From the NCBI RefSeq assembly GCF_024807845.1, contig NZ_JANUEQ010000001.1, forward strand, positions 496,001 to 560,000: DNA of 64,000 nt, in the 5' to 3' direction. This document shows, one piece after another, positions 56,701-64,000 of the stretch (the stretch's first letter is position 1; the number at the start of each line of letters is the position of its first letter). Origin of the DNA: Klebsiella sp. BIGb0407. GTDB taxonomy: Bacteria; Pseudomonadota; Gammaproteobacteria; Enterobacterales; Enterobacteriaceae. Made by a program: the position numbers and the translations under genes. The notes under the pieces were generated by a model. It had not been told where the DNA came from and ran no database searches. It was given only the letters and a program-made list of their open reading frames with translations.

Positions 56701-59103
56701 GAATGCTATATCGATAAACCTTCCACTAACTTTATTCGCCATATTAAAAATTTTTTCCCCCGCAGGCATAACCAAAAAAACCATATCAAGCAAGCAATTT
56801 GTAAAAATATCAGTAGCTTTATCACCTTGAAAAGATTTCACACAAGAATAAAATGGAACAAACAGTTCTTTAAAAAAAGCTATTATTTCTTCTTCAGAGG
56901 ATAATAAATCATCCTCATTTTTCTTAATGACTTTTTTTATTTTGTTATCTTGATAATCTATCAACTTACTAATAAACAAAGAGGTGGGTTCTTTTTCGGA
57001 AATATTAATTTTTTCATTTTCATAGATGTTAACCTTTAAAAATCCATCTTCATATGAAGACCAATTCAAGAAAAAAACACTCAAATCTTCTTTTATTTTT
57101 TTTGTTTCAAGATTAACTCTACGCATTAATTTTTTATATGATGAATCTATCACATAAATTCGTTGCTCCCCCTGATATAAGGCCTTAAAAAAAATATATT
57201 GTTCATTAGGACGTATTTTTGTTAATGGTGGTCCAATAAGTCGCTCTTTAATAAAACGGGGTTCGGTAATTATCAACGATACTATATGTAATGCTGATTT
57301 ATCTATAAACCGTAAATCTTCATGATTTAAATAAGGGTCAAAATAATCTTTTTGTGTAAATATTGTTTGTATAAATATAATGTTTGTACTGTGAGCTAAA
57401 TCCAAAGCATCTTTAAGTAATTTGTCATATATTGGTTTTATGGTCGGTATTTTAATACTGAGACCACGGTTCTTACGATGTATACACCATGCCTGTTTTT
57501 CTGTCGAATAAATGAATTCCTTTTTACTAATAGGCTCTCTGCTGTAATAAACATTTTTCGGATAATTATCCGCATAAAAATAAATACGTGGATTTTCAGC
57601 ACCACAATATTTTTTTAAAATATCGTTAGCGAATTCAAGTCTTGAGTACCATGCATTGCCTTTAACATTGTTCAAACCGGTAGATATTTCACTAATCACT
57701 GAAGAAATATTTGATGACAAATCAATGCGTTTTTCCAATTCACCGCAAAGTATATTCCACAATGTTTTAAAATCCGGTAATCCTTCTAGGTTTAGAGTTG
57801 AATCAGAGTAAAGAGCAAGAAATTTGAGTCCCATCTCAATCCTACTTTGACTAACTTGAGTGAGTTCACCTTTTATAAAATATGACAATATATCAATACC
57901 ATATGGAATAGTATCCATTTCATCATAATCAGCTAAGTTAAGCCATTCCGCATCTGAACTTAAATATATCAAAAACCAAGTAATACTTCCGACAAGTATT
58001 TGAGAGTATTTCTGAAAATTGATGGAAAGAATTGGCATAGTTGGTATGAGATATCTATTATGAAATAAATTTCTTATACTTTTAAATTCATGACGACGTA
58101 AAGGATAGTGATATGAAACAATGCTATTTTTCATTATTTCACGTTTAAACTTTTCAATTGATATATATCTATTACTTGAAAAATAACCAATTAAATACTC
58201 ATCGAGAGGTTTTCCATATAGTAAGTTAGCCAGAAAATCGCTCACCAGTTGGCGCTGTACATTTGAACTAATAAATTCATCCTCTTTTTCCCCATACAAC
58301 CCTGTTCCATAAAGATAAATCTGTGCCAGTCGAGCCTCATGAAAGGGAAATTTACTCATTAATAATAACATTATCATGGCCAATTCTTTATTGCCCACAT
58401 TTTCAGATATATCAATATATGAATTAATATAACCTATCAGTCTTTTCCGGCATTTTGTTATATTTAGATTATTATCATATCTATTTATTTTTAAATTATC
58501 ACCTAAAGACTCACCAGCTATCGCTGAAGTATGAGTAATGTTTGAATATTGCTTTTTAGAAACAGGAATAAAAGTATCATCGAGGCTACGAGTGACTTTT
58601 TCTTTTATACTTGGGATTTTACTAAGTGAATCATTAGCATGGGTATCATTTGCATTACCATTCATTGGGCTTTTACGTATATAAAACCCGACTCCACTTC
58701 CGGCGACTACCAGCGCAGTACCTATTAATAATCCTTTTTTAGTTTTTAATGAGAATGCGGGAGGATGAACTTCACCGGTTCGCTGCAGTTGGTCAGCCAC
58801 ACTTTCAGCATCCTGTTGCAGGACTTCTCCTTGCTTCAGAATATTATTTAGCTTAATGTCATTTTGTACCGAATATTTTTTATTTCGCGAAAAATAATTT
58901 CTCAAATAATCATAAAAGGTTTTCTTTTTTTCTGAACCGGGAACATTATCATCCTGTAAATTTAATACATCATGGCTATTACCTACTAATGCTATCTTTT
59001 CGACAGTATCAGTTTCAATTTTATTAATACTACTCTTTCTGGGTGCTAAGGGAGATAGAGTATCGGTAGTTGATGATAATAAGATTTTAGGTATTACTGG
59101 CAT
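53749..59103 (-). CDS. Giant protein of unknown function (1784 residues), AT-rich gene
   Basis: Single unbroken frame, ATG at 59103 after AAGGAAGG. Order: a charged cytosolic-looking N-terminus, one transmembrane helix at about 124-142 (GLLIGTALVVAGSGVGFYI) followed by basic RK, then about 1350 residues of alpha/beta sequence I cannot assign, and a C-terminal part (about 1520-1784) with propeller-like repeats: SPDGKWFVTFDNFRHALIYN, DYSLLILTDAGEIYC, ALSFEDGNVYLYDLV. No cleavable signal peptide. The middle has a stretch around 570-640 (HIVSLIITEPRFIKERLIGP) reminiscent of large toxin-like proteins, but this is weak. It is far more AT-rich than flanking core genes and replaces the ynfC position. 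Stand-alone, no immunity gene or secretion partner nearby. Host-interaction or antibacterial toxin roles are guesses. Confidence 0.75.
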   Translation of the reverse strand: MPVIPKILLSSTTDTLSPLAPRKSSINKIETDTVEKIALVGNSHDVLNLQDDNVPGSEKKKTFYDYLRNYFSRNKKYSVQNDIKLNNILKQGEVLQQDAESVADQLQRTGEVHPPAFSLKTKKGLLIGTALVVAGSGVGFYIRKSPMNGNANDTHANDSLSKIPSIKEKVTRSLDDTFIPVSKKQYSNITHTSAIAGESLGDNLKINRYDNNLNITKCRKRLIGYINSYIDISENVGNKELAMIMLLLMSKFPFHEARLAQIYLYGTGLYGEKEDEFISSNVQRQLVSDFLANLLYGKPLDEYLIGYFSSNRYISIEKFKREIMKNSIVSYHYPLRRHEFKSIRNLFHNRYLIPTMPILSINFQKYSQILVGSITWFLIYLSSDAEWLNLADYDEMDTIPYGIDILSYFIKGELTQVSQSRIEMGLKFLALYSDSTLNLEGLPDFKTLWNILCGELEKRIDLSSNISSVISEISTGLNNVKGNAWYSRLEFANDILKKYCGAENPRIYFYADNYPKNVYYSREPISKKEFIYSTEKQAWCIHRKNRGLSIKIPTIKPIYDKLLKDALDLAHSTNIIFIQTIFTQKDYFDPYLNHEDLRFIDKSALHIVSLIITEPRFIKERLIGPPLTKIRPNEQYIFFKALYQGEQRIYVIDSSYKKLMRRVNLETKKIKEDLSVFFLNWSSYEDGFLKVNIYENEKINISEKEPTSLFISKLIDYQDNKIKKVIKKNEDDLLSSEEEIIAFFKELFVPFYSCVKSFQGDKATDIFTNCLLDMVFLVMPAGEKIFNMANKVSGRFIDIAFMIDKSKVFKQNGNILWGKLINDFSIYNTILNEQTMLKISSFELLKNALGIFDPGVGLMNEILKMVDNTVMTIFKGELIRLSFATIKQLSTIAEFSVRAKSILDSSKKVAVKLSKPSGRLKSSNYYNSSGNVTFPPGLYGISYYIGDYYAYYSNRKEVNLLLGLTEEITEKGEPLYVMLGEDEFKGVIFQCILEGSYLQGYKITPWASLASYSKILTSSGSRDTLNGHEVTFDMDTTSSFISIISYPDYQCLFSENGVSPERLLSIFKINDIYYLFYPENKTLRPLYEGDRTDIRLTYQEESLYSIKKNDKHSLIIYADLLNNNTTPAVFNSNYSLDINSSLTKAILAQKSKELYFLSGKLFMNWDRKIFELGVTTIKNQFFVKPNKYEAPYFIVGWHSSINDIRPVKPYLKKSSSHAGSRLESFVNQNCVYGDRLKKFPTLLLSGAISSYSDIKLKILGYYYSLDFSAKGKIYLKCNGPGGVMAYKIFYDLFTESFELFPTNQPQDVSDGENISPYDKLISHIFSVRKFPKMAEIINMESKDLENELIIKLRQAAFLKRLNPIERLDTLLMPLVQVYSWELHHDTRIFQKKYPAMALWMTWQRQLNFLFDNSESFDFSNVKEVYKAYIQDVRTHKYLTYNDNFLMNNKYADYDAAWVNDDQKENYLILHRAENYFYTKPLSSDNVTMEWFPRTKMPLYPSSTQFMYEKDVHPTITVDIKNGNIIIIDPIIGEVKTERYSLDAVIEHIIMSPDGKWFVTFDNFRHALIYNLQEESLIRTVNAGDIIKVKYSTKLANDFSGDYSLLILTDAGEIYCPKGNVWFQCDGNKLLWAPPERYFPEFISQDQRFLGFHHEWKSEILLYDQKRALATLLHRPESGVVNQKINAVAFSILNAIIALSFEDGNVYLYDLVRERSGSVLNPITNIKLNTILKNNGCSNIIMRFEGVFDSLTFIHPEEIFNPNNEEKEVVYVRISYSFGETDYSD

Positions 59104-59524
59104 AGTGACCTTCCTTGCTTATCCAAATAACCGCATTAATAACATGGTTAACGTTCTATGATAATTTTTTTATGGATAAAAAAGGAGAGCATTTATAAGT
59201 TATTTTTCAGACATTTCTTGTTGAATATATAAAATACATGCATTAATAGTTATATCTTACTAAGATCATCTATAATAGGTAAAGGGAGTTGGTTTTATTA
59301 AATCATTAAACAACTACTATCTGAAAATAATAATATATAACATAAAACGGCTGAAACTATCAGGTAGTATCAGAGTGTCTCTCGGTGACAGCAAGCTGCA
59401 ATGTAATAAGAGTTTATTGTCACGCATTACTGACTCGGTGTAAAAAAAGCTCTACTATGTATAGGTAGCTAAACCATTTTACGCTGAAGAAGCTATCCTT
59501 ATTCACTTCACTTTAAGGAAATAG
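59104..59524. other. AT-rich gene-free stretch between the giant gene and ynfD
   Basis: 421 bp holding the promoter regions of two divergent genes. A TATAAT at 59271-59276 could be a -10 element on the plus strand but lacks a good -35. I see no ORF, tRNA or repeat. AT-richness continues from the giant gene to about 59350 and then fades, marking a probable end of the acquired segment. Confidence 0.4.
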
Positions 59525-59782
59525 ATGATGAAAAAATCGATTTGGTTGGGCATGTTCTTGTGTACTGTAGCTATGTCGGCACTTGCAGCTCCGAACTCTT
59601 GTGAAACGGTGAAGGCCAGTATTCAGGAGAAAATCATCAATAATGGCGTACCGGAATCCGGGTTCTCACTCACCATAGTGCCAAATGATGAGGTAGATCA
59701 GTCAGGTGCTAACAGTGTCGTTGGTCATTGTGCTAACGATACTTACAAAATTGTTTATACCCGTTTTAGTGATGCGCACTAG
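59525..59782 (+). CDS. ynfD: YnfD family periplasmic protein (DUF1161)
   Basis: 85 residues with signal peptide (WLGMFLCTVAMSALAAP). The mature part matches DUF1161: SCETVKASIQEKIINNGVPE, SGFSLTIVPNDEVD, VVGHCANDTYKIVY. Two cysteines could pair. Function unknown. AAGGAAAT precedes two adjacent ATGs (59525, 59528). In E. coli it neighbours ynfC and ynfE. Confidence 0.88.
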   Translation: MMKKSIWLGMFLCTVAMSALAAPNSCETVKASIQEKIINNGVPESGFSLTIVPNDEVDQSGANSVVGHCANDTYKIVYTRFSDAH

Positions 59783-59920
59783 TCTTGTATCTCTGGTGGA
59801 TGGCTTATAAAAATCCATGAGTCATCCACTCAGTTTACAATTATCAGTCATCACCTGCCATTCCTGCTCGGCTGTTAATATTAAAGATCCGTTTATGTGA
59901 AGCTGTTTCAGATGTTCAGA

Positions 59921-60601
59921 TCAGGCGTAAATGGGTGAATCAGAGAGAACAGACAAATCGATAAAATGCCCTAACTCTTTTTCTTCAGGACGAGAAAGAT
60001 AAGGTATTTCACCTAATAACGGGCAAGGAAGCACTTTACTTAATGCCTCGATAATACTGGCATAATTTGCCATGCAAGGATTAATACGGTTAGCCACCCA
60101 ACCTATAAGAGGCAATCCATCATGAAGAATTGCTTGAGCCGTCAGTTGAGCATGATTCATGCAACCATCCTGAATACCCACCACCATCAATACAGGGAGT
60201 TGTTCTTGTACCACCCACTCTGACAAGGGATGCAAATCATCCATCAGGCTTCGCCAGCCTGAGCAGCCTTCGATCATAACGCTGTCATACTGATGACTCA
60301 AATCTGCCAGACCGTTTGACATCAGGCTGTAATCCATTTGAGCCGGAGTCCCGGGCGTTCCACCTTCATTTAATACCAGGGGACTGATAGCTTCAGCAGG
60401 TAAAATATGGCTGGAAGCACTTTGTAATATTGCAATTTCTTTGCTTTGATTAGCGGGTTGTTTGCCTGGGCCCTTTCGGACCACGGGTTTATATCCTACA
60501 GCACTTTTTCCACTACAAACCAGAGCTTGTAACAACGCACGCGCGACAACGGTTTTTCCAACCCGGGTATTGGTACCCGTGATAAAAAGGCGATTAAGCA
60601 T
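59921..60601 (-). CDS. bioD2: Dethiobiotin synthetase paralogue BioD2 (YnfK)
   Basis: 226 residues from ATG 60601, seven bases after GGGAG; the frame opens at 60655 without a ribosome site. P-loop FITGTNTRVGKTVVARALLQ, in which the usual GTDT is GTNT; then GYKPV, and EGCSGWRSLMDDLHPLSEWV as in YnfK. Compared with BioD the region after GYKPV is shorter. BioD closes the ureido ring of dethiobiotin using ATP and CO2; BioD2 is a paralogue whose physiological role is uncertain. Sits downstream of mlc, same strand. Confidence 0.92.
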   Translation of the reverse strand: MLNRLFITGTNTRVGKTVVARALLQALVCSGKSAVGYKPVVRKGPGKQPANQSKEIAILQSASSHILPAEAISPLVLNEGGTPGTPAQMDYSLMSNGLADLSHQYDSVMIEGCSGWRSLMDDLHPLSEWVVQEQLPVLMVVGIQDGCMNHAQLTAQAILHDGLPLIGWVANRINPCMANYASIIEALSKVLPCPLLGEIPYLSRPEEKELGHFIDLSVLSDSPIYA

Positions 60602-60727
60602 GATAATGCTCCCGGCAGTTATATTCGTCACTGAGTGCCACGAAAAGTAATTCAATTCCGGAAGTCTAAAAGAAAGACTGCAATGCCAGTTTGAGATAAC
60701 GCAATGTTTTATGCGTCAGGGTGTATT

Positions 60728-61945
60728 TTAGCCCTGCAGTAAACGTACCAACAGTATGCCATTATACATTGAGTCCTTAATCAGCGCTGAAGCCACGCGT
60801 GTTCCACGATGGCTAAGTTGTGTACTTTCTACAATGATATGGCGACTATAGGCAGGTAACGACTGCTGGCGTAAACAGTCTCTGATAGCCGAATGTAAGA
60901 TGTCGGCAGCCTGATTGAGCGGGGATCCGATGAGAATTTTTTGCGGATTAAACAAATTCACCATAATAGCCAGAATTCGTCCGACACTCTGACCCACGCC
61001 TGCAATAATATCTTTAGCCAGCAAATCGCCCTGTAACGCCGCATCACAGAGCGAGTTAATCGTAAGCGGTTTGTCATGAAGCATAGAACTCATCGACTGG
61101 CTCATACGCTGCTCTGCCAGGCTAAGAATGCTTTCCATGCTCGCTATCGTTTCCAGACACCCATGATTACCGCAATAACATTGTTTACCAAAGGGATCGA
61201 CCTGGGTATGGCCAATTTCGACCAGAGAACTACTGCTGGCATGGAGTAAACGTCCGCCTGTAATAACCCCGGCACCGACATTTTGATCAATAACGACTTG
61301 AATCACATCACTGATACCACGAGAGGCACCAAACAGCCCCTCAGCCATCGTCCAGGCACTAATATCATGCTGAATATAGACCGGCACACCAATACGGTTT
61401 GATAACGCCTCGCCCAGCGGCATATCGATAACATCATAAAATGGCATTCGGTGCACAATCCCGCGGGCAGTATCGATAATACCGGGCAATGTGATAGCAA
61501 TTGCCGTAAGACGCTCGAGCTTATGTTGATGGCGAACAAAAAATTGATCAACATGCTCCTGAATACGTAGCAGCAGAGGCTGGGGATGTTCAAGTTCCAG
61601 CGCAACGCTGTCTTCAACCACTTCCCGACCACTTAAATCACGTAATGCCAGCCATAACTCACCGCGAGTTATGCGTAACGCCAGAAAATGCCAGGCTTGA
61701 GTATCTAAAATTAAGCCGACAGCAGGACGCCCTCGCCCACCGGGATCCTGAATCTCCGTTTCCTGAACTAAATGGGCTTCAAGCATTTCTCGCACAATTT
61801 TAGTAATACTGGCCGGAGCCAACTGTGCCAGTCGGGAGAGATCAATACGCGACACCGGGCCATGGGTATCTATCAGGCGATAAACAACACCTGCATTCAT
61901 CTGTTTTATCTGGTCAATATGGCCCGGTTGACTATCAACAACCAC
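60728..61945 (-). CDS. mlc: Global sugar repressor Mlc (ROK family)
   Basis: 405 residues (E. coli Mlc 406). N-terminal helix-turn-helix (QLAPASITKIVREMLEAHLV) then ROK kinase-like domain. The structural zinc site is visible: His and three Cys in GHTQVDPFGKQCYCGNHGCL. The C-terminal helix that contacts PtsG/EIICB-Glc (SALIKDSMYNGILLVRLLQG) is conserved. Mlc represses ptsG, manXYZ, malT and ptsHI until sequestered by unphosphorylated EIICB-Glc. Downstream on the same strand is bioD2. Confidence 0.96.
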   Translation of the reverse strand: MVVDSQPGHIDQIKQMNAGVVYRLIDTHGPVSRIDLSRLAQLAPASITKIVREMLEAHLVQETEIQDPGGRGRPAVGLILDTQAWHFLALRITRGELWLALRDLSGREVVEDSVALELEHPQPLLLRIQEHVDQFFVRHQHKLERLTAIAITLPGIIDTARGIVHRMPFYDVIDMPLGEALSNRIGVPVYIQHDISAWTMAEGLFGASRGISDVIQVVIDQNVGAGVITGGRLLHASSSSLVEIGHTQVDPFGKQCYCGNHGCLETIASMESILSLAEQRMSQSMSSMLHDKPLTINSLCDAALQGDLLAKDIIAGVGQSVGRILAIMVNLFNPQKILIGSPLNQAADILHSAIRDCLRQQSLPAYSRHIIVESTQLSHRGTRVASALIKDSMYNGILLVRLLQG

Positions 61946-62060
61946 GTAATTCTCCCTTTATTTTCGCGCTGCGAAATAAATTTTTATCTATGGTGAAACA
62001 CTTCTTATAGAGACGTCAAATATTTGCACCAAATTGTGACATGGCACACATAATCCGGGT

Positions 62061-62972
62061 TTAATCAGTACTTTGCAAGTGGGCGGATGATTCCGTTAAT
62101 AAGGCAATTATTTTCTTTGTTGATTGTGATAGTTCGCGATGCTTTGACCATACCAGCCATAGCTCTGAACGGGCATCGGGTTCATCAACAGGTAACCAGA
62201 CTACATCACTTAATCTGACGCGCTGAAAAGACGACGGTAGAAGAGAAACGCCCAGACCCGCGGAGACCAGACTAATAATCGTCATCGCCTCACCCACCTC
62301 CTGAGTAATATACGGGGTAATGTGATGGCGCTTTAACAATCCCAGAATATCTTCATACAGCCCGGTACCGACTCGTGAGTCAAAAAACACAAAGGGTTCT
62401 TGAGCTAACTGCGTCAGTGACACTGATGATGCTTCAGCCAGAGGATGTAATCGATGAACCAGAGCGAGTAACGGTTCACGCAATATGACGCGATGCTCCA
62501 GGGTGTCCGGCAGCTTAGTATTGCGCATTAATCCGAGTTCCAGCTCTCCCTCATTCAGAGGGGGTATCTGTTCACGGGTATTCATTTCTCGCATTTGAAT
62601 ATGAACATCGGGATAACGGTGGCGAAAAGTCGACAAACTATCAAAAACAGACTTAATAAACGGAGCCGAGGAAGTAAATCCCATTTTTAACTCCCCCGTT
62701 TGCCCCTGATGCAAGCGCGCAGCGCGTAATGCAGCGTCATCTACCTGACTCAGAATTTGCCTGGCATCCAGCAGAAACTGCTGTCCTGCTGGCGTCAACG
62801 CCACGCTACGATTGGTTCGCGCCAGCAAACGCGCGCCTATTTGCGTTTCCAGCTGTTGAATCTGCTGACTGAGAGGCGGTTGTGAGATCCGCAAACGCTC
62901 GGCGGCATGTCCGAAATGCAGTTCTTCGGCCACGGCAACAAAATATCTGAGGTGACGCAATTCTATATTCAT
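62061..62972 (-). CDS. ynfL: LysR-family regulator YnfL
   Basis: 303 residues. Winged helix-turn-helix MNIELRHLRYFVAVAEELHF then AERLRISQPPLSQQIQQLET, then the substrate-binding domain. Sequence and position (divergent from ynfM, upstream of mlc) match E. coli YnfL. It probably controls the divergent MFS transporter; the effector is not known. Confidence 0.92.
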   Translation of the reverse strand: MNIELRHLRYFVAVAEELHFGHAAERLRISQPPLSQQIQQLETQIGARLLARTNRSVALTPAGQQFLLDARQILSQVDDAALRAARLHQGQTGELKMGFTSSAPFIKSVFDSLSTFRHRYPDVHIQMREMNTREQIPPLNEGELELGLMRNTKLPDTLEHRVILREPLLALVHRLHPLAEASSVSLTQLAQEPFVFFDSRVGTGLYEDILGLLKRHHITPYITQEVGEAMTIISLVSAGLGVSLLPSSFQRVRLSDVVWLPVDEPDARSELWLVWSKHRELSQSTKKIIALLTESSAHLQSTD

Positions 62973-63123
62973 ACGTTTTAAGTATCATTTGAGATTATTA
63001 ATATATTAGACAGAACATTGGCAATTTTCTACCCTGAAGCTCTTGATATGCTTGCCGCTAGCAAAGTTTAGCTCCAGCAGTAACTGAAATTAATATGAGT
63101 CTGTCTTGCTCTAAGGATCTATT

Positions 63124-64000
63124 GTGCATTCCACTTCTGACATCAACCTGGCAAGCGGAGAAAGGATTGATGCAGGCAGCCCTGCCCAAACATCGGCGTT
63201 TATTAAACGTGGTACGCCGTCCTTTATTCGTGTGACCCTGGCGCTGTTTTCCGCGGGTCTGGCAACTTTTGCGCTGCTCTACTGTATCCAGCCGATTCTG
63301 CCTCTGCTCTCTGATGAGTTTCATGTCTCACCTGCGGGGAGTAGTTTATCACTCTCTATCTCCACCGGAATGCTGGCATTAGGCTTATTATTTACCGGTC
63401 CGTTATCTGATGCGATTGGCCGTAAAAAAGTCATGGTGACCGCCTTGTTACTGGCGTCTTGCTGCACCCTGCTGTCAACCCTGATGAGCAGCTGGCACGG
63501 GATCCTCATTATGCGCGCTCTGACGGGGCTTTCGTTAAGCGGTGTTGCCGCCGTCGGCATGACTTATCTCAGTGAAGAGATGCATCCCAGCGTGCTGGCT
63601 TTCTCTATGGGACTGTATATCAGTGGTAACTCAATCGGTGGTATGAGCGGGCGTTTATTAAGTGGCGTTGTGAGTGACTTTTTTAGCTGGCGCGTGGCAG
63701 TGGCTGTGATTGGCTGTTTTGCCCTCGCTTCTGCCTTGATGTTCTGGCGTATTTTGCCTGAGTCCCGACATTTCCGGCCGATTAAACTGCGTCCAAAATC
63801 GTTACTGATCAACTTTCATCTTCATTTGCGCGATAGCGGTTTGCCGCTGCTCTTTGTCGAAGGTTTCTTACTTATGGGGTCCTTCGTTACGCTGTTTAAC
63901 TATATTGGTTATCGTTTGATGTCATCTCCATGGGGGCTGAGTCAGGCTGTGGTTGGTTTATTGTCACTGGTCTATCTGACCGGCGTCTGGAGTTCACCTA
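63124..64000 (+). CDS. ynfM: MFS transporter YnfM (3' end outside window)
   Basis: 292 codons visible, running off the right edge. GTG start at 63124, six bases after AAGGA. After a hydrophilic N-terminus, FIKRGTPSFIRVTLALFSAG and LATFALLYCIQPILPLLSDE match E. coli YnfM. Loop 2-3 motif GPLSDAIGRKKVMV and ALTGLSLSGVAAVGMTYLSE are present, with eight or so helices visible. A 12-helix exporter; E. coli YnfM has been linked to arabinose and drug efflux, which I recall only loosely. Divergent from ynfL. Confidence 0.93.
   Translation, partial: MHSTSDINLASGERIDAGSPAQTSAFIKRGTPSFIRVTLALFSAGLATFALLYCIQPILPLLSDEFHVSPAGSSLSLSISTGMLALGLLFTGPLSDAIGRKKVMVTALLLASCCTLLSTLMSSWHGILIMRALTGLSLSGVAAVGMTYLSEEMHPSVLAFSMGLYISGNSIGGMSGRLLSGVVSDFFSWRVAVAVIGCFALASALMFWRILPESRHFRPIKLRPKSLLINFHLHLRDSGLPLLFVEGFLLMGSFVTLFNYIGYRLMSSPWGLSQAVVGLLSLVYLTGVWSSP

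Overview
The window is chromosomal DNA of a member of the Enterobacterales, most likely family Enterobacteriaceae. The basis is close protein-level matches, recalled rather than searched, to E. coli marC/marR/marA, sotB, tam, yneE, dcp, ydfG, ynfA, ynfB, speG, ynfD, bioD2 (ynfK), mlc, ynfL, ynfM and cusCFBA/cusRS. An ERIC repeat and the srfABC operon also fit. I cannot name the genus. No rRNA, tRNA, CRISPR array, complete insertion sequence or prophage was seen.

Layout. 1-5.6 kb: 3' part of a GH3 beta-glucosidase, an AraC regulator, then a DapA-like aldolase and a B3/B4-domain protein divergent from an XRE-cupin regulator. 5.7-8.7 kb: sotB, marC and the mar operon (marR, marA; no recognisable marB). 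8.8-12.2 kb: tandem-GNAT gene, LysR regulator, LysE-type exporter, ydcY and the ERIC element. 12.3-18.7 kb: the srfABC operon (membrane protein, Hsp70/actin-like ATPase, P-loop protein). 19.0-21.0 kb: an ABC-F ATPase behind a 27-codon leader ORF whose end lies in mutually exclusive hairpins. 21.2-22.4 kb: an AT-rich orphan gene. 22.4-26.3 kb: a GntR regulator and its divergent target, then an MFS exporter and its divergent TetR regulator. 26.4-35.0 kb: the complete cusCFBA efflux operon with divergent cusRS and a CusR box. 35.1-42.4 kb: a lipoprotein and a MurNAc catabolic locus (murP, murQ, murR, OmpG-like porin, two-domain NagZ-like lipoprotein). 42.7-53.7 kb: mostly core genes with small regulator/transporter pairs. 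53.7-59.1 kb: one AT-rich gene for a 1784-residue protein, lying between speG and ynfD. 59.5-64.0 kb: ynfD, bioD2, mlc, ynfL and the start of ynfM.

How the genes work together. Several blocks are self-contained regulator/target units: MarR/MarA; GntR and a predicted barrel protein joined by a repeated GGTWCA motif; TetR/MFS; CusRS/CusCFBA; MurR with murQP and probably nagZ and the porin; LysR/PACE; and Rrf2/NADH dehydrogenase-like. The mur block reads as a scheme for taking up and degrading external muropeptides: porin entry, periplasmic or surface GlcNAc removal, PTS import of MurNAc, then etherase cleavage to GlcNAc-6-P.

The most interesting points are the ABC-F leader/attenuator, the giant AT-rich gene, the enlarged mur locus with a shared GGAAT-type palindrome, the srfABC operon and the AT-rich orphan at 21.2 kb. 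Domain calls are by eye from translated sequence; no database search was run.
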